Origin: Enterobacteriaceae bacterium 4M9
GTDB lineage: Bacteria; Pseudomonadota; Gammaproteobacteria; Enterobacterales; Enterobacteriaceae
DNA: 64,000 nucleotides
Direction: 5' to 3'
Assembly (NCBI GenBank): GCA_010092695.1
Contig: JAADJJ010000001.1
Location: 3,472,001 to 3,536,000 of the forward strand
Shown: one piece after another, positions 16,659 through 26,215 of the stretch
Layout: every line of letters starts with the position of its first letter
Numbering within the stretch: the stretch's first letter is position 1
The notes under the pieces: generated by a model
What the model was told of the DNA's origin: nothing
Database searches by the model: none
What the model saw: only the letters and a program-made list of their open reading frames with translations
Position numbers and translations under genes: made by a program

Positions 16659-17824
16659 TATTTACCCTCCACGGCAGCGACGACCTGCTGAGCCGCATCG
16701 GTCAGACTTTTCGCAGCGATGATGTTCAGGCCGCTTTCAGCCAGTTTACTCGCACCCAGTTCGGCGTTGTTGCCTTCCAGACGCACAACAACCGGGACGT
16801 TAACGCCCACTTCTTCTACAGCACCGATGATACCGTCAGCAATAAGGTCACAGCGCACGATACCGCCGAAGATGTTGACCAGTACCGCTTTCACGTTGTC
16901 GTCAGACAGGATGATTTTGAACGCTTCGGTCACGCGCTCTTTGGTCGCACCGCCGCCGACATCCAGGAAGTTTGCCGGCGCGCCGCCGTGCAGCTTCACG
17001 ATGTCCATGGTGCCCATTGCCAGGCCAGCGCCGTTAACCATGCAACCGATGTTGCCATCAAGCGCTACATAGTTCAGCTCCCACTGGGCTGCCTGTGCTT
17101 CACGCGGATCTTCCTGAGACTGGTCGCGCATTTCACGCAGTTCTGGCTGACGGAACAGCGCGTTACCGTCGGCACCCAGTTTACCGTCCAGGCACACCAG
17201 GTCGCCCTGGGTGGTGATAACCAGCGGGTTAATCTCTACCAGCGCCAGGTCGCGCTCCAGGAACAACGTAGCCAGGCCCATAAAAATTTTGGTGAACTGC
17301 TGAACCTGCTTACCTTCAAGACCCAGTTTGAACGCCAGCTCACGGCCCTGATACGGCATCGGCCCGGCCAGCGGATCCAGCGCTACTTTGTGAATCAGGT
17401 GCGGAGTCTCTTCCGCCACTTTTTCGATTTCCACGCCGCCTTCGGTAGACGCCATGAACACCACGCGGCGGGTGCTACGGTCAACAACCGCGCCCAGATA
17501 CAACTCGTTCGCGATATCAGTCGCGCTTTCAACCAGAATCTGGTTTACCGGCTGACCGCCTGCGTCTGTTTGATAGGTCACCAGACGCTTGCCCAGCCAC
17601 TGCTCAGCAAAGGCACGAATCTCTTCTTTGCTGTTAACCACTTTCACACCGCCCGCTTTACCGCGACCACCGGCATGAACCTGACATTTGACTACCCATG
17701 GGCCTGAGCCAATTTTGGATGCGGCTTCTTCCGCTTCACGCGGGCTAGTACAGGCATAACCTACCGGCGCCGGCAAGCCATACCGGGCAAACAGCTGTTT
17801 CGCCTGATATTCATGTAAGTTCAT
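16658..17824 (-). CDS. sucC: Succinyl-CoA synthetase beta subunit
   Basis: 388 residues, the family length. The N-terminal ATP-grasp domain starts MNLHEYQAKQLFARYGLPAP and has the nucleotide-binding VKCQVHAGGRGKAGGVK. The C-terminal flavodoxin-like domain contains NIFGGIVRCDLIADGII. It is the third gene of the suc cluster, 96 bp after sucB. Confidence 0.97.
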   Translation of the reverse strand: MNLHEYQAKQLFARYGLPAPVGYACTSPREAEEAASKIGSGPWVVKCQVHAGGRGKAGGVKVVNSKEEIRAFAEQWLGKRLVTYQTDAGGQPVNQILVESATDIANELYLGAVVDRSTRRVVFMASTEGGVEIEKVAEETPHLIHKVALDPLAGPMPYQGRELAFKLGLEGKQVQQFTKIFMGLATLFLERDLALVEINPLVITTQGDLVCLDGKLGADGNALFRQPELREMRDQSQEDPREAQAAQWELNYVALDGNIGCMVNGAGLAMGTMDIVKLHGGAPANFLDVGGGATKERVTEAFKIILSDDNVKAVLVNIFGGIVRCDLIADGIIGAVEEVGVNVPVVVRLEGNNAELGASKLAESGLNIIAAKSLTDAAQQVVAAVEGK

Positions 17825-17920
17825 GTGTTCTGTCCATCCAGATAAAATGAGCGTTAGCGCTCAGGGTACTGAAGCGCCGCCCCGCAGGCGAGGCGGCCAT
17901 TTATGAAAGGGACGGAGCCC

Positions 17921-19138
17921 TTATACGTCCAGCAGCAGACGCGTCGGGTCTTCCAGCAGCTCTTTAATTGCCACCAGGAAGCCTACGGACTCGCGGCCAT
18001 CAATCAGACGGTGATCGTAAGACAGTGCCAGGTACATCATCGGCAGAATTTCTACCTGGCCATTAACCGCCATTGGGCGGTCTTTAATTGCATGCATACC
18101 GAGGATAGCGCTCTGCGGCGGGTTGATGATTGGCGTAGACATCAGCGAGCCAAATACACCGCCGTTGGTGATGGTGAAGTTACCACCGGTCAGGTCGTCC
18201 ACGGTCAGCTTGCCGTCGCGGCCTTTGATAGCCAGCTCTTTAATGCGCTTCTCGCAGTCGGCCATGCCCAGCAGGTCAACGTCACGCAGCACAGGCGTAA
18301 CCAGGCCGCGCGGTGTAGACACCGCCATGCTCACGTCGAAGTAGTTGTGATACACCACATCGTCGCCATCAATAGACGCGTTAACTTCCGGGTAGCGCTT
18401 GAGGGCTTCAACCACGGCCTTCACATAGAAAGACATGAAGCCAAGACGGATGCCGTGACGCTTCTCGAACGCTTCGCCGTACTGCTTACGCAGATCCATA
18501 ATCGGCTTCATGTTCACTTCGTTGAAGGTGGTCAGCATTGCGGTGGAGTTTTTCGCCTCCAGCAGACGCTCGGCAACGCGCTTGCGCAGGCGAGTCATCG
18601 GCACACGCTTCTCGGAACGGCTACCCAACTGCGGTGCAGCAGCAGGCTGTTCAGCCGCGGGTTTGCTCTCAGATTTATTCGCGCTGGCAAGGTGCTTCTC
18701 AATGTCTTCGCGCGTCAGGCGGCCACCCACGCCGGTGCCTTTAATCGCACTGGCTTCAAGGCTGTGCTCAGCCAGCAGGCGACGAATCGCCGGGCTGAGC
18801 GCGTCGTTGTTCTGATCTTCCAGAGAGGCAGAGTGACGCTGCGCCGGGGTGGATTCTTTCGCTTCGGCCTTCGCGCCGCTGTCTTTGCCGCTGCTGTTGC
18901 CTTCGCGCAGGCGACCCAGAATCTGGCGCGACGTTACGGTCGTGCCTTCATCTTCCAGCACGGCATCCAGCACGCCGTCTGCGGAGGCCGGCACTTCCAG
19001 CACCACTTTGTCGGTTTCGATTTCTACCAGCACTTCATCGCGCTGCACGCTGTCACCCGGTTTTTTGTGCCAGGTCGCCACGGTGGCGTCAGCGACAGAT
19101 TCAGGCAGGTCGGGAACAAGAATATCTACGCTACTCAT
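17921..19138 (-). CDS. sucB: Dihydrolipoyl succinyltransferase E2
   Basis: E2 core of 2-oxoglutarate dehydrogenase, 405 residues as in E. coli. The lipoyl domain (about 1-77) carries the lipoylated lysine in ETDKVVLEVPA (Lys44). A linker rich in Lys, Glu and Ala is followed by a peripheral-subunit-binding domain (about 112-150: ALSPAIRRLLAEHSL). The acyltransferase domain ends with the catalytic SYDHRLIDGRESV motif. It forms 24-mers in the cytoplasm. Confidence 0.97.
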   Translation of the reverse strand: MSSVDILVPDLPESVADATVATWHKKPGDSVQRDEVLVEIETDKVVLEVPASADGVLDAVLEDEGTTVTSRQILGRLREGNSSGKDSGAKAEAKESTPAQRHSASLEDQNNDALSPAIRRLLAEHSLEASAIKGTGVGGRLTREDIEKHLASANKSESKPAAEQPAAAPQLGSRSEKRVPMTRLRKRVAERLLEAKNSTAMLTTFNEVNMKPIMDLRKQYGEAFEKRHGIRLGFMSFYVKAVVEALKRYPEVNASIDGDDVVYHNYFDVSMAVSTPRGLVTPVLRDVDLLGMADCEKRIKELAIKGRDGKLTVDDLTGGNFTITNGGVFGSLMSTPIINPPQSAILGMHAIKDRPMAVNGQVEILPMMYLALSYDHRLIDGRESVGFLVAIKELLEDPTRLLLDV

Positions 19139-19154
19139 TATTTATCCTTTGATA

Positions 19155-21965
19155 TCAATCGATGTTCAGCGCGTCGTTTACCAGATCCTGTTGCTGTTTC
19201 TGGTGAACGGACATATACCCTACCGCCGGAGAGGCGGAGGCCGGACGGCCTGCGTAACGCAGAGCGGCCGTTGAAGGAATAGCTTCACGGAAGTGATGCT
19301 GGCTGCAGTACCATGCGCCCTGGTTAAGCGGTTCTTCCTGGCACCAGACGAAGTCGTTTACGTGTGCATACGGCTTGAGCACTTCCTGGAGCGCCTGATG
19401 CGGGAACGGATACAGCTGCTCAACACGCACGATAGCGACATCTTTCTGCTCATTTTTGCGACGCTGCTCCAGCAGGTCGTAGTACACCTTACCGGAGCAC
19501 AGCACGACGCGCTTCACATCCTTCGCATTCATCTCGTCCACTTCACCAATCGCTGGCTGGAAGGTACCGTTAGCCAGTTCGTCAAGTGAAGATACCGCCA
19601 GCGGGTGGCGCAGCAGCGACTTCGGCGACATCACCACCAGCGGACGGCGCATACCGCGCAGCGCCTGGCGGCGCAGCATGTGGTACACCTGCGCAGGCGT
19701 TGACGGCACACACACCTGCATGTTCTGCTCAGCACACAATTGCAGATAGCGCTCAAGGCGTGCGGAGGAGTGCTCCGGACCCTGCCCTTCGTAGCCGTGC
19801 GGCAGTAGCATAACCAGGCCGCACATACGGCCCCATTTCTGCTCGCCAGAGCTGATGAACTGGTCAATCACCACCTGCGCACCGTTGGCAAAGTCGCCAA
19901 ACTGCGCTTCCCAGATGGTCAGCGTGCGCGGTTCAGCCGTGGCATAACCGTATTCAAACGCCAGTACCGCTTCTTCAGACAGCACGGAGTCCCAGACTTT
20001 GAAGTCACCCTGACCGTTATGCACGTGCGCCAGCGGAGTATAGGTAGAACCATTGATCTGGTTGTGCACCACCGCATGGCGGTGGAAGAAAGTACCGCGC
20101 CCGGCGTCTTCACCAGACAGGCGCACCGGAATGCCTTCATCAACCAGCGTGGCGTACGCCAGCGTTTCGGCACCGCCCCAGTCAAACAGCTTCTCACCGG
20201 CGGCCATCAGCTGGCGGTCACCGTAGATTTTCTCCACACGCGACTGCATGGTGATAGCGTCCGGCACGGTGCTGATTCGCTTAGCCAGTTCCTGCAAGCG
20301 CTTCATTTCCACTTTGTTGGGATAGCTTTCATCCCACTCGTGGTTAAGGTACGGCGACCAGGTGAAGGAGTGCAGGTTCATTGGACGCCATTCCTGCACC
20401 ACGCATTCGCCTGCATCCAGCGCGTCGCGATACAGGTTTACCATCTCAGTGGCATCTTCCAGCGAATCCACGCCATCACGCTCAAGTTTGTCAGCGTAGA
20501 TTTTGCGCGGCGTCGGGTGCTTTTTGATTTTCTGGTACATCAACGGCTGGGTTGCGCTCGGCTCATCGGCCTCGTTGTGGCCGTGGCGGCGATAGCAGAC
20601 CAGGTCGATAAACACATCGCGTTTGAAGGTGTTGCGGAAGTCCAGCGCCAGGCGCGTCACAAAAGCGACCGCTTCCGGGTCATCGGCGTTCACGTGGAAA
20701 ATCGGCGCCTGCACCATCTTACCGATATCAGTACAGTACGGCGTGGAGCGCGCATCCAGCGGGTTAGAGGTGGTAAAGCCCACCTGGTTATTAATAACGA
20801 TACGCACCGTGCCGCCCACTTCGTAGCCGCGGGCTTTGGACATGTTCAGGGTTTCCTGCACCACGCCCTGGCCGGTGACCGCCGCGTCACCGTGAATGGT
20901 AATCGGCAGTACCTGGTTGCTGCCCGGCTGGGACAGACGATCCAGACGCGCACGCACCGAGCCCATCACAACCGGGCTTACGATTTCAAGGTGTGACGGG
21001 TTGAACGCCAGCGCCAGGTGCACCAGACCGCCTTCGGTCTCCACATCAGACGAGAAACCCATGTGGTATTTCACGTCACCGGTGCCGAGGTGCTCTTTGT
21101 GCTTGCCGGCAAACTCGTCGAACAAGTCCTGGGGTTTTTTACCCAGCACGTTAACCAGCACATTGAGACGACCGCGGTGCGCCATACCCAGCACCACTTC
21201 ACGCGTACCGCTCTTACCGGCATGGCGAATCATCTCTTTAAGCATCGGCACCAGCGCGTCACCGCCTTCAAGGGAGAAGCGTTTAGCACCGGGGAATTTG
21301 GCACCGAGATAGCGCTCAAGCCCTTCGGCAGCAGTCAACTCGCTCAGGAAACGCTTTTTCTCTTCGGTGGTAAATTCCGCATGGCCGACCACAGATTCAA
21401 TACGCTGCTGAATCCAGCGTTTCTCTTCTGTGTTAGTGATATGCATGTATTCCGCACCGATGGAGCCGCAGTAGGTCTGCTTAAGCGCCTCAATCAGTTC
21501 GCCAAGCTTCATCGTGTCTTTGCCAATAGCAAAAGAACCGACGTTGTAGCTTTCCTGGAAGTCGGCTTCGGTCAGGTTATGGTAAGCAGGATTGAGATCG
21601 GCCACCGTCTCCTGCTGCCACAGGCCAAGCGGGTCAAGATTCGCCTGCTGATGGCCACGGAAACGGTAGGCGTTAATCAGCTGGAGAACTTTCACCTGCT
21701 TGGCGTCAGTGTCCGGGTCGGTAACGGAAGAAGACGTGTAACGCGTGGCGTCTTTTGCCAGGCGACGGAAATAGTCTCGGGTTTTGGAATGGAACTGATC
21801 CGGCCTGGCACCAACGCCAGGTAACTGCTGGAACATGGAGCGCCAGGCGGCGTCCACTGAGTCAGGATCGGTTAAGAAGTCTTCATAGAGCTGCTCTATC
21901 CAGGACTGGTTCGCGCCAGAAAGATAAGAAGAGTCCAGCCAGGCTTTCATTGCGCCGTTCTGCAT
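19155..21965 (-). CDS. sucA: 2-oxoglutarate dehydrogenase E1
   Basis: Thiamine-diphosphate decarboxylase subunit, 936 residues (E. coli 933). The N-terminal SGANQSWIEQLYEDFLTDPDSVD segment recruits E2/E3. The TPP site includes GMAHRGRLNVL and the GDAAVTGQGVVQETLN to INNQVGFTTS stretch. The frame extends 64 codons upstream, into sequence that looks non-coding. I chose the ATG at 21965 because it gives the family start (MQNGAMKAWLDSSYLSG) and has AAGGGATCACG before it. It follows sdhB after a 381-bp spacer. Confidence 0.96.
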   Translation of the reverse strand: MQNGAMKAWLDSSYLSGANQSWIEQLYEDFLTDPDSVDAAWRSMFQQLPGVGARPDQFHSKTRDYFRRLAKDATRYTSSSVTDPDTDAKQVKVLQLINAYRFRGHQQANLDPLGLWQQETVADLNPAYHNLTEADFQESYNVGSFAIGKDTMKLGELIEALKQTYCGSIGAEYMHITNTEEKRWIQQRIESVVGHAEFTTEEKKRFLSELTAAEGLERYLGAKFPGAKRFSLEGGDALVPMLKEMIRHAGKSGTREVVLGMAHRGRLNVLVNVLGKKPQDLFDEFAGKHKEHLGTGDVKYHMGFSSDVETEGGLVHLALAFNPSHLEIVSPVVMGSVRARLDRLSQPGSNQVLPITIHGDAAVTGQGVVQETLNMSKARGYEVGGTVRIVINNQVGFTTSNPLDARSTPYCTDIGKMVQAPIFHVNADDPEAVAFVTRLALDFRNTFKRDVFIDLVCYRRHGHNEADEPSATQPLMYQKIKKHPTPRKIYADKLERDGVDSLEDATEMVNLYRDALDAGECVVQEWRPMNLHSFTWSPYLNHEWDESYPNKVEMKRLQELAKRISTVPDAITMQSRVEKIYGDRQLMAAGEKLFDWGGAETLAYATLVDEGIPVRLSGEDAGRGTFFHRHAVVHNQINGSTYTPLAHVHNGQGDFKVWDSVLSEEAVLAFEYGYATAEPRTLTIWEAQFGDFANGAQVVIDQFISSGEQKWGRMCGLVMLLPHGYEGQGPEHSSARLERYLQLCAEQNMQVCVPSTPAQVYHMLRRQALRGMRRPLVVMSPKSLLRHPLAVSSLDELANGTFQPAIGEVDEMNAKDVKRVVLCSGKVYYDLLEQRRKNEQKDVAIVRVEQLYPFPHQALQEVLKPYAHVNDFVWCQEEPLNQGAWYCSQHHFREAIPSTAALRYAGRPASASPAVGYMSVHQKQQQDLVNDALNID

Positions 21966-22346
21966 CGTGATCCCTTTAAGCATATATTTGCTTATTCGCC
22001 GTGGATTACTACTACGCACACCGAAGCGCGCGTGACCTGCGATCCCTGGGCGAGCTCTGATAACAATGGCCCGCGAAGGAACCTTTAAAAACCGCCTTTT
22101 CATCGGCGTCATGTGGGCGGCGACAGCGTTGGCCTGCTTTACTCGTCCAGGACACATAAGTTATCTATGCTCCCGGGACTTGCTCAGTGGCCGCCCTGTC
22201 TCGCGCCAGATGTCGCGATGAAAACGTGATCCGCGATGCTCTGCCTAAGTGGCCGATTACGCGTTTTCAGCGGTTTTTAAAGATTTCCTGCTGTTACTCT
22301 TTTCTACACTACCGGGAGCCTTCGCTCCCGGTATCTTTACCTGCTT
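21966..22346 (-). other. sdhB-sucA intergenic region
   Basis: 381 bp with no gene. A strong hairpin at 22310-22333 (TACCGGGAGC with GCTCCCGGTA, 4-nt loop) starts right after the sdhB stop on the minus strand but has no T tract. It could attenuate transcription or protect the sdh mRNA. The remaining part presumably contains the sucA promoter known in E. coli. Confidence 0.6.
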
Positions 22347-23063
22347 TTACGCGCTTTTTTGCAGCAGCATCGACTTGATGTGGCCGATGGCACGCGTCGG
22401 GTTCAGCCCTTTAGGACATACGCTGACGCAGTTCATAATGCTGTGACAGCGGAATACGCTGAAAGCATCGCTCAGGCCATCGAGGCGGTTGCTGGTTTCG
22501 GTATCGCGACTGTCAATCAGGAAGCGATACGCAGCAAGCAAGCCTGCCGGGCCAATGAACTTGTCCGGGTTCCACCAGAAAGAAGGACAGGAAGTCGAGC
22601 AGCACGCACACAGGATGCACTCGTACAGACCGTCCAGCTTCTCACGCTGCGCCGGGCTTTGCAGATGCTCGCGAGCGGGTGGATTTTGTCCATTATTCAA
22701 CAAGTAAGGCTTAATTTTCTCATATTGCGCATAGAACTGGCCCATGTCCACCACCAAATCCCTGACCACAGGCAGGCCGGGCAGTGGGCGGATAACAATT
22801 TTCTGCTTTCCGTTACCCAGCGCGGAAATTGGGGTAATACAGGCAAGTCCGTTCTTGCCGTTCATGTTCACGCCGTCAGAGCCACACACGCCCTCACGGC
22901 AGGAACGACGAAACGACAGCGTCGGATCTTTTTCTTTAAGCTGGATGAGCGCATCCAGCAGCATCATGTCGCGCCCTTCTTCTGCCTCCAGTACATACTC
23001 CTGCATACGCGGAGCGTCGTCGACATCCGGGTTGTAACGATAAATTGAAAATTCGAGTTTCAT
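22347..23063 (-). CDS. sdhB: Succinate dehydrogenase iron-sulfur subunit
   Basis: 238 residues. The N-terminal [2Fe-2S] ferredoxin domain has CREGVCGSDGVNMNGKNGLAC. The C-terminal domain carries CILCACCSTSCPSFWW and CHSIMNCVSVCPKGLNP for the [4Fe-4S] and [3Fe-4S] clusters. A GTG three bases upstream could also start translation. I chose the ATG at 23063, which gives the E. coli length with an 8-nt spacing from GGAG. It passes electrons from SdhA to the membrane quinone site. Confidence 0.96.
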   Translation of the reverse strand: MKLEFSIYRYNPDVDDAPRMQEYVLEAEEGRDMMLLDALIQLKEKDPTLSFRRSCREGVCGSDGVNMNGKNGLACITPISALGNGKQKIVIRPLPGLPVVRDLVVDMGQFYAQYEKIKPYLLNNGQNPPAREHLQSPAQREKLDGLYECILCACCSTSCPSFWWNPDKFIGPAGLLAAYRFLIDSRDTETSNRLDGLSDAFSVFRCHSIMNCVSVCPKGLNPTRAIGHIKSMLLQKSA

Positions 23064-23079
23064 CACCAGATCTCCGCGA

Positions 23080-24846
23080 TTAGTAGGTACGTATTTTCGG
23101 CGGGAACGCCGGACGCAGTTTGGGTTCCATGTTCACCTTGCGGCGCGTCATGGCATCCTGCTGCGGCAGATACACGGAGTGACACAGCCAGTTTTCATCA
23201 TCACGATCCGGGAAGTCGAAGCGGCTGTGGGCGCCGCGGCTCTCGGTGCGGAAGTTGGCCGACATCGCGGTGGCGTAGGCAGTCTCCATCAGGTTGTCGA
23301 GTTCAAGACACTCAACGCGCTGGGTGTTGAACTCGCTGGAGGTATCATCCAGACGGGCATTTTTCAGACGCTCGCGGATGGTTTTAAGCTGTTCCAGCCC
23401 TTTAGCCATCGCGTCGCCTTCGCGGAATACAGAAAAGTTATGCTGCATACATTCCTGCAGCGCTTTGCGAATCTGTACCGGGTCTTCACCGTTGCGGTTG
23501 TTGTTCCAGCGGTTAAGACGCTCCAGAGACGCCTCCACGTCAGACTCGCTGGCATCGCGCAGTGTGCCCTGCTCGGCAATCGACTCCTGCAAGTGCACAC
23601 CGGCCGCGCGGCCAAAGACCACCAGATCAAGCAGCGAGTTACCGCCAAGGCGGTTAGCACCGTGCACCGACACACAGGCGATTTCGCCTACCGCGAACAG
23701 GCCCGGAATCAGTACGTCTTCGCCTTTTTCATTCACGGTCAGCGCCTGGCCGCTTACGCGGGTTGGGATGCCGCCCATCATATAGTGGCAGGTCGGGATA
23801 ACCGGGATCGGTTCTTTCACCGGGTCAACGTGGGCAAAGGTGCGAGAGAGTTCAAGGATACCCGGCAGACGGGATTCCAGTACGTCTTTGCCCAGGTGGT
23901 CGAGTTTGAGTTTAGCGTGCGGGCCCCACGGGCCGTCACAGCCGCGGCCTTCGCGGATTTCAATCATGATGGAGCGTGCCACCACGTCGCGACCGGCCAG
24001 ATCTTTCGCATTTGGCGCATAGCGCTCCATGAAGCGCTCGCCGTGTTTGTTCAGCAGATAACCGCCTTCCCCACGACAGCCTTCGGTCACCAGCACGCCC
24101 GCCCCGGCAATACCGGTTGGGTGGAACTGCCACATCTCCATATCCTGTACCGGTACGCCTGCGCGCAGCGCCATCCCAACGCCATCGCCGGTATTGATGT
24201 GTGCGTTAGTCGTGGACTGGTAGATACGGCCTGCGCCGCCGGTAGCCAGCACCGTTGCGCGCGCTTTGAAGTAAACCACTTCACCGGTTTCGATACATAA
24301 CGCAGTACAACCGACGACCGCACCATCCTGGTTTTTCACCAGATCGAGCGCGTACCATTCGGAGAAAATCGTGGTGTGGTTTTTCAGGTTCTGCTGATAC
24401 AGCGTGTGCAAAAGCGCGTGACCGGTACGGTCTGCCGCTGCTGCGGTACGGGCTGCCTGCTCGCCGCCGAAGTTTTTCGACTGGCCACCGAACGGGCGCT
24501 GGTAGATGCGACCGTCGTCAAGGCGTGAGAACGGCAATCCCATGTGTTCCAGCTCCAGAATCGCTTCCGGGCCGGTTTTACACATATATTCGATAGCGTC
24601 CTGGTCACCGATGTAATCGGAACCTTTCACGGTATCGTACATGTGCCATTCCCAGTTATCTTCATGGGTGTTGCCAAGCGCAACCGTGATGCCGCCCTGC
24701 GCAGACACCGTATGGGAACGGGTAGGAAAAACTTTAGACAGCAGAGCACAGGTCTGGCCCGACTGGGAAATCTGTAACGCCGCGCGCATACCTGCACCGC
24801 CTGCGCCAATAACAACAGCATCAAATTCTCTGACTGGCAAATTCAT
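23080..24846 (-). CDS. sdhA: Succinate dehydrogenase flavoprotein subunit
   Basis: 588 residues, equal to E. coli SdhA. The N-terminal FAD-binding GAGGAGMRAALQ is followed by SHTVSAQGG, whose histidine (His45) covalently binds FAD. HPTGIAGAGVLVTEGCRGEGG and the C-terminal capping region are intact. It oxidises succinate to fumarate on the cytoplasmic face. The ATG at 24846 overlaps the sdhD stop by one base; the upstream in-frame codons belong to the end of sdhD. Confidence 0.97.
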   Translation of the reverse strand: MNLPVREFDAVVIGAGGAGMRAALQISQSGQTCALLSKVFPTRSHTVSAQGGITVALGNTHEDNWEWHMYDTVKGSDYIGDQDAIEYMCKTGPEAILELEHMGLPFSRLDDGRIYQRPFGGQSKNFGGEQAARTAAAADRTGHALLHTLYQQNLKNHTTIFSEWYALDLVKNQDGAVVGCTALCIETGEVVYFKARATVLATGGAGRIYQSTTNAHINTGDGVGMALRAGVPVQDMEMWQFHPTGIAGAGVLVTEGCRGEGGYLLNKHGERFMERYAPNAKDLAGRDVVARSIMIEIREGRGCDGPWGPHAKLKLDHLGKDVLESRLPGILELSRTFAHVDPVKEPIPVIPTCHYMMGGIPTRVSGQALTVNEKGEDVLIPGLFAVGEIACVSVHGANRLGGNSLLDLVVFGRAAGVHLQESIAEQGTLRDASESDVEASLERLNRWNNNRNGEDPVQIRKALQECMQHNFSVFREGDAMAKGLEQLKTIRERLKNARLDDTSSEFNTQRVECLELDNLMETAYATAMSANFRTESRGAHSRFDFPDRDDENWLCHSVYLPQQDAMTRRKVNMEPKLRPAFPPKIRTY

Positions 24847-25193
24847 TACACACCCCACACCACAACAAATCCATAAATGACGTACACCAACAGCGTCACG
24901 ACAATTGCCAGTTGCAATATCATGCGAATCGCCAGAGGCTTAACGTAATCGGTCAGCACCTGCCACATACCAATCCAGGCATGGATCAAAATGGAAAACA
25001 GCGTCAGCAGCGTGAAGACTTTGGTGAAGGCGGAGGCAAAAAAGCCAGTCCACAGTTCCCAGGTGAGTTCGCCCGCAGTGGCAAAAAACACCACCATGTA
25101 AACGATGTAGAGCGTAATGACTATCGCGGTAGCACGAACCAGCAGGAAGTCATGAATTCCGTTACGACCTAATGCGGAAGCATTGCTTACCAT
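24846..25193 (-). CDS. sdhD: Succinate dehydrogenase membrane anchor SdhD
   Basis: 115 residues with three membrane helices, starting MVSNASALGRNGIHDFLLVRATAI. HAWIGMWQVLTDYVK carries conserved residues near the quinone site. The frame is open far upstream, but that part overlaps sdhC, so the ATG at 25193 is the start. It overlaps the sdhC 3' end by 7 bp, implying coupling. Confidence 0.96.
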   Translation of the reverse strand: MVSNASALGRNGIHDFLLVRATAIVITLYIVYMVVFFATAGELTWELWTGFFASAFTKVFTLLTLFSILIHAWIGMWQVLTDYVKPLAIRMILQLAIVVTLLVYVIYGFVVVWGV

Positions 25194-25576
25194 ACGAGGA
25201 CTCCTGCGAGAATTGAAAACACGACGGTGATAACAAAGGAGATGTTCGCGGAGCGTTGGCCCGCCGCCAGGGTTTCTTCCAGATAGCCAAAGTCCATCAA
25301 CAGGTGGCGAATACCCACAACCACGTGATAGGCCAGCGCCGTCAGGATGCCCCACATAATGAACTTGACGAAAAAGCTGCCCATAATGGAGGAGGCAACG
25401 AGAAAGCCTTCTTCTGATGAGAGCGACAGGCCCAACATCCAGAGCAGAATCCCGACCGCCACAAAAGTGATGACGCCGGAAACGCGGTGGAGGATGGACG
25501 CTATAGCCGTTACGGGAAATCGGATCGTGGTAAGATCCAGATTAACAGGTCTTTGTTTTTTCACGGTTTTGCCCAC
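25187..25576 (-). CDS. sdhC: Succinate dehydrogenase cytochrome b556 subunit SdhC
   Basis: 129 residues with three membrane helices. SILHRVSG contains the quinone-site Ser and Arg, and HVVVGIRHLLMDFGY carries the haem-ligand histidine. The open frame continues upstream, but the GTG at 25576 gives exactly the E. coli length (VGKTVKKQRPVNL). A second GTG lies four codons in. The start is therefore inferred rather than certain. It is the first gene of sdhCDAB-sucABCD. In E. coli the 5' UTR is a target of RyhB and Spot 42, which I did not test here. Confidence 0.93.
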   Translation of the reverse strand: MGKTVKKQRPVNLDLTTIRFPVTAIASILHRVSGVITFVAVGILLWMLGLSLSSEEGFLVASSIMGSFFVKFIMWGILTALAYHVVVGIRHLLMDFGYLEETLAAGQRSANISFVITVVFSILAGVLVW

Positions 25577-26215
25577 AATGCTGTTCTTATTTTGTTTTCC
25601 TTCCTCCGGATTCTGCGGGCGGGTCAGACAGCGCCTGTTTCCATAACTCTGCGTCATACAAAAACAACTGCATCCAGATGTTAAATTGACAAGTTATTAC
25701 GCTGGGTGGCTCGGGATAGCAGAGTGTTCCGGAGACCTGGCCGCAGTATAGGCTGTTCACAATATCATTACAATTGACCCACAAATACTTTAGCCCCTTT
25801 TGGTCGAAACAGTGACTTACATCACGATTACAACAATTTTTTAATTATTACCCATCTGATTTGACAAAAGTTAAACATTTTTGTTACAACCATGAATGAA
25901 GTATCCATATAATTCATGAAAGTTATGTGGTCACCCTTTCACCAGTGAAAAAGTTATGTAACAGTGTTGGGTCTTGACCGAAGTAACCTGACCCGGTATT
26001 AGTGGTACGCAAAGAACATCATATGGACTGCTAACCAGCTGATTTGTTAACGCTTTACGCTAAGCTATGTATTGCCTGCAAGCCGCCTGACGCTCTGTAC
26101 CCTGGTTTCCTCCTCTGACACAGAGCCACGCGCCATAAAACAAACTGGCAACATAGTGAATAACATAACCCAGTGGCTGGCCGTCCCGTCCTATAAGGCG
26201 CTAAGGAGACCGTAA
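25577..26215. other. sdhC-gltA divergent control region
   Basis: 639 bp between two divergent TCA operons. It is AT-rich from about 25790 to 25970, where the sdhC and gltA promoters would be expected. A CRP-like site lies at 25811-25826. I did not assign -10 and -35 elements. Confidence 0.7.
25811..25826. promoter_or_regulatory. CRP-like site between sdhC and gltA
   Basis: AGTGA-N6-TCACG resembles the CRP consensus TGTGA-N6-TCACA. It lies about 235 bp upstream of sdhC, where cAMP-CRP activation of sdh and gltA is expected. Confidence 0.5.

Noticed and set aside
17903..19282. 459-codon plus-strand open frame opposite sucB
   Set aside because: It is an antisense shadow of a well-supported gene, with His/Arg/Gln-rich composition typical of reverse frames of GC-rich coding DNA. 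The long plus-strand frames opposite sucA, sdhA and nagE are rejected for the same reason.
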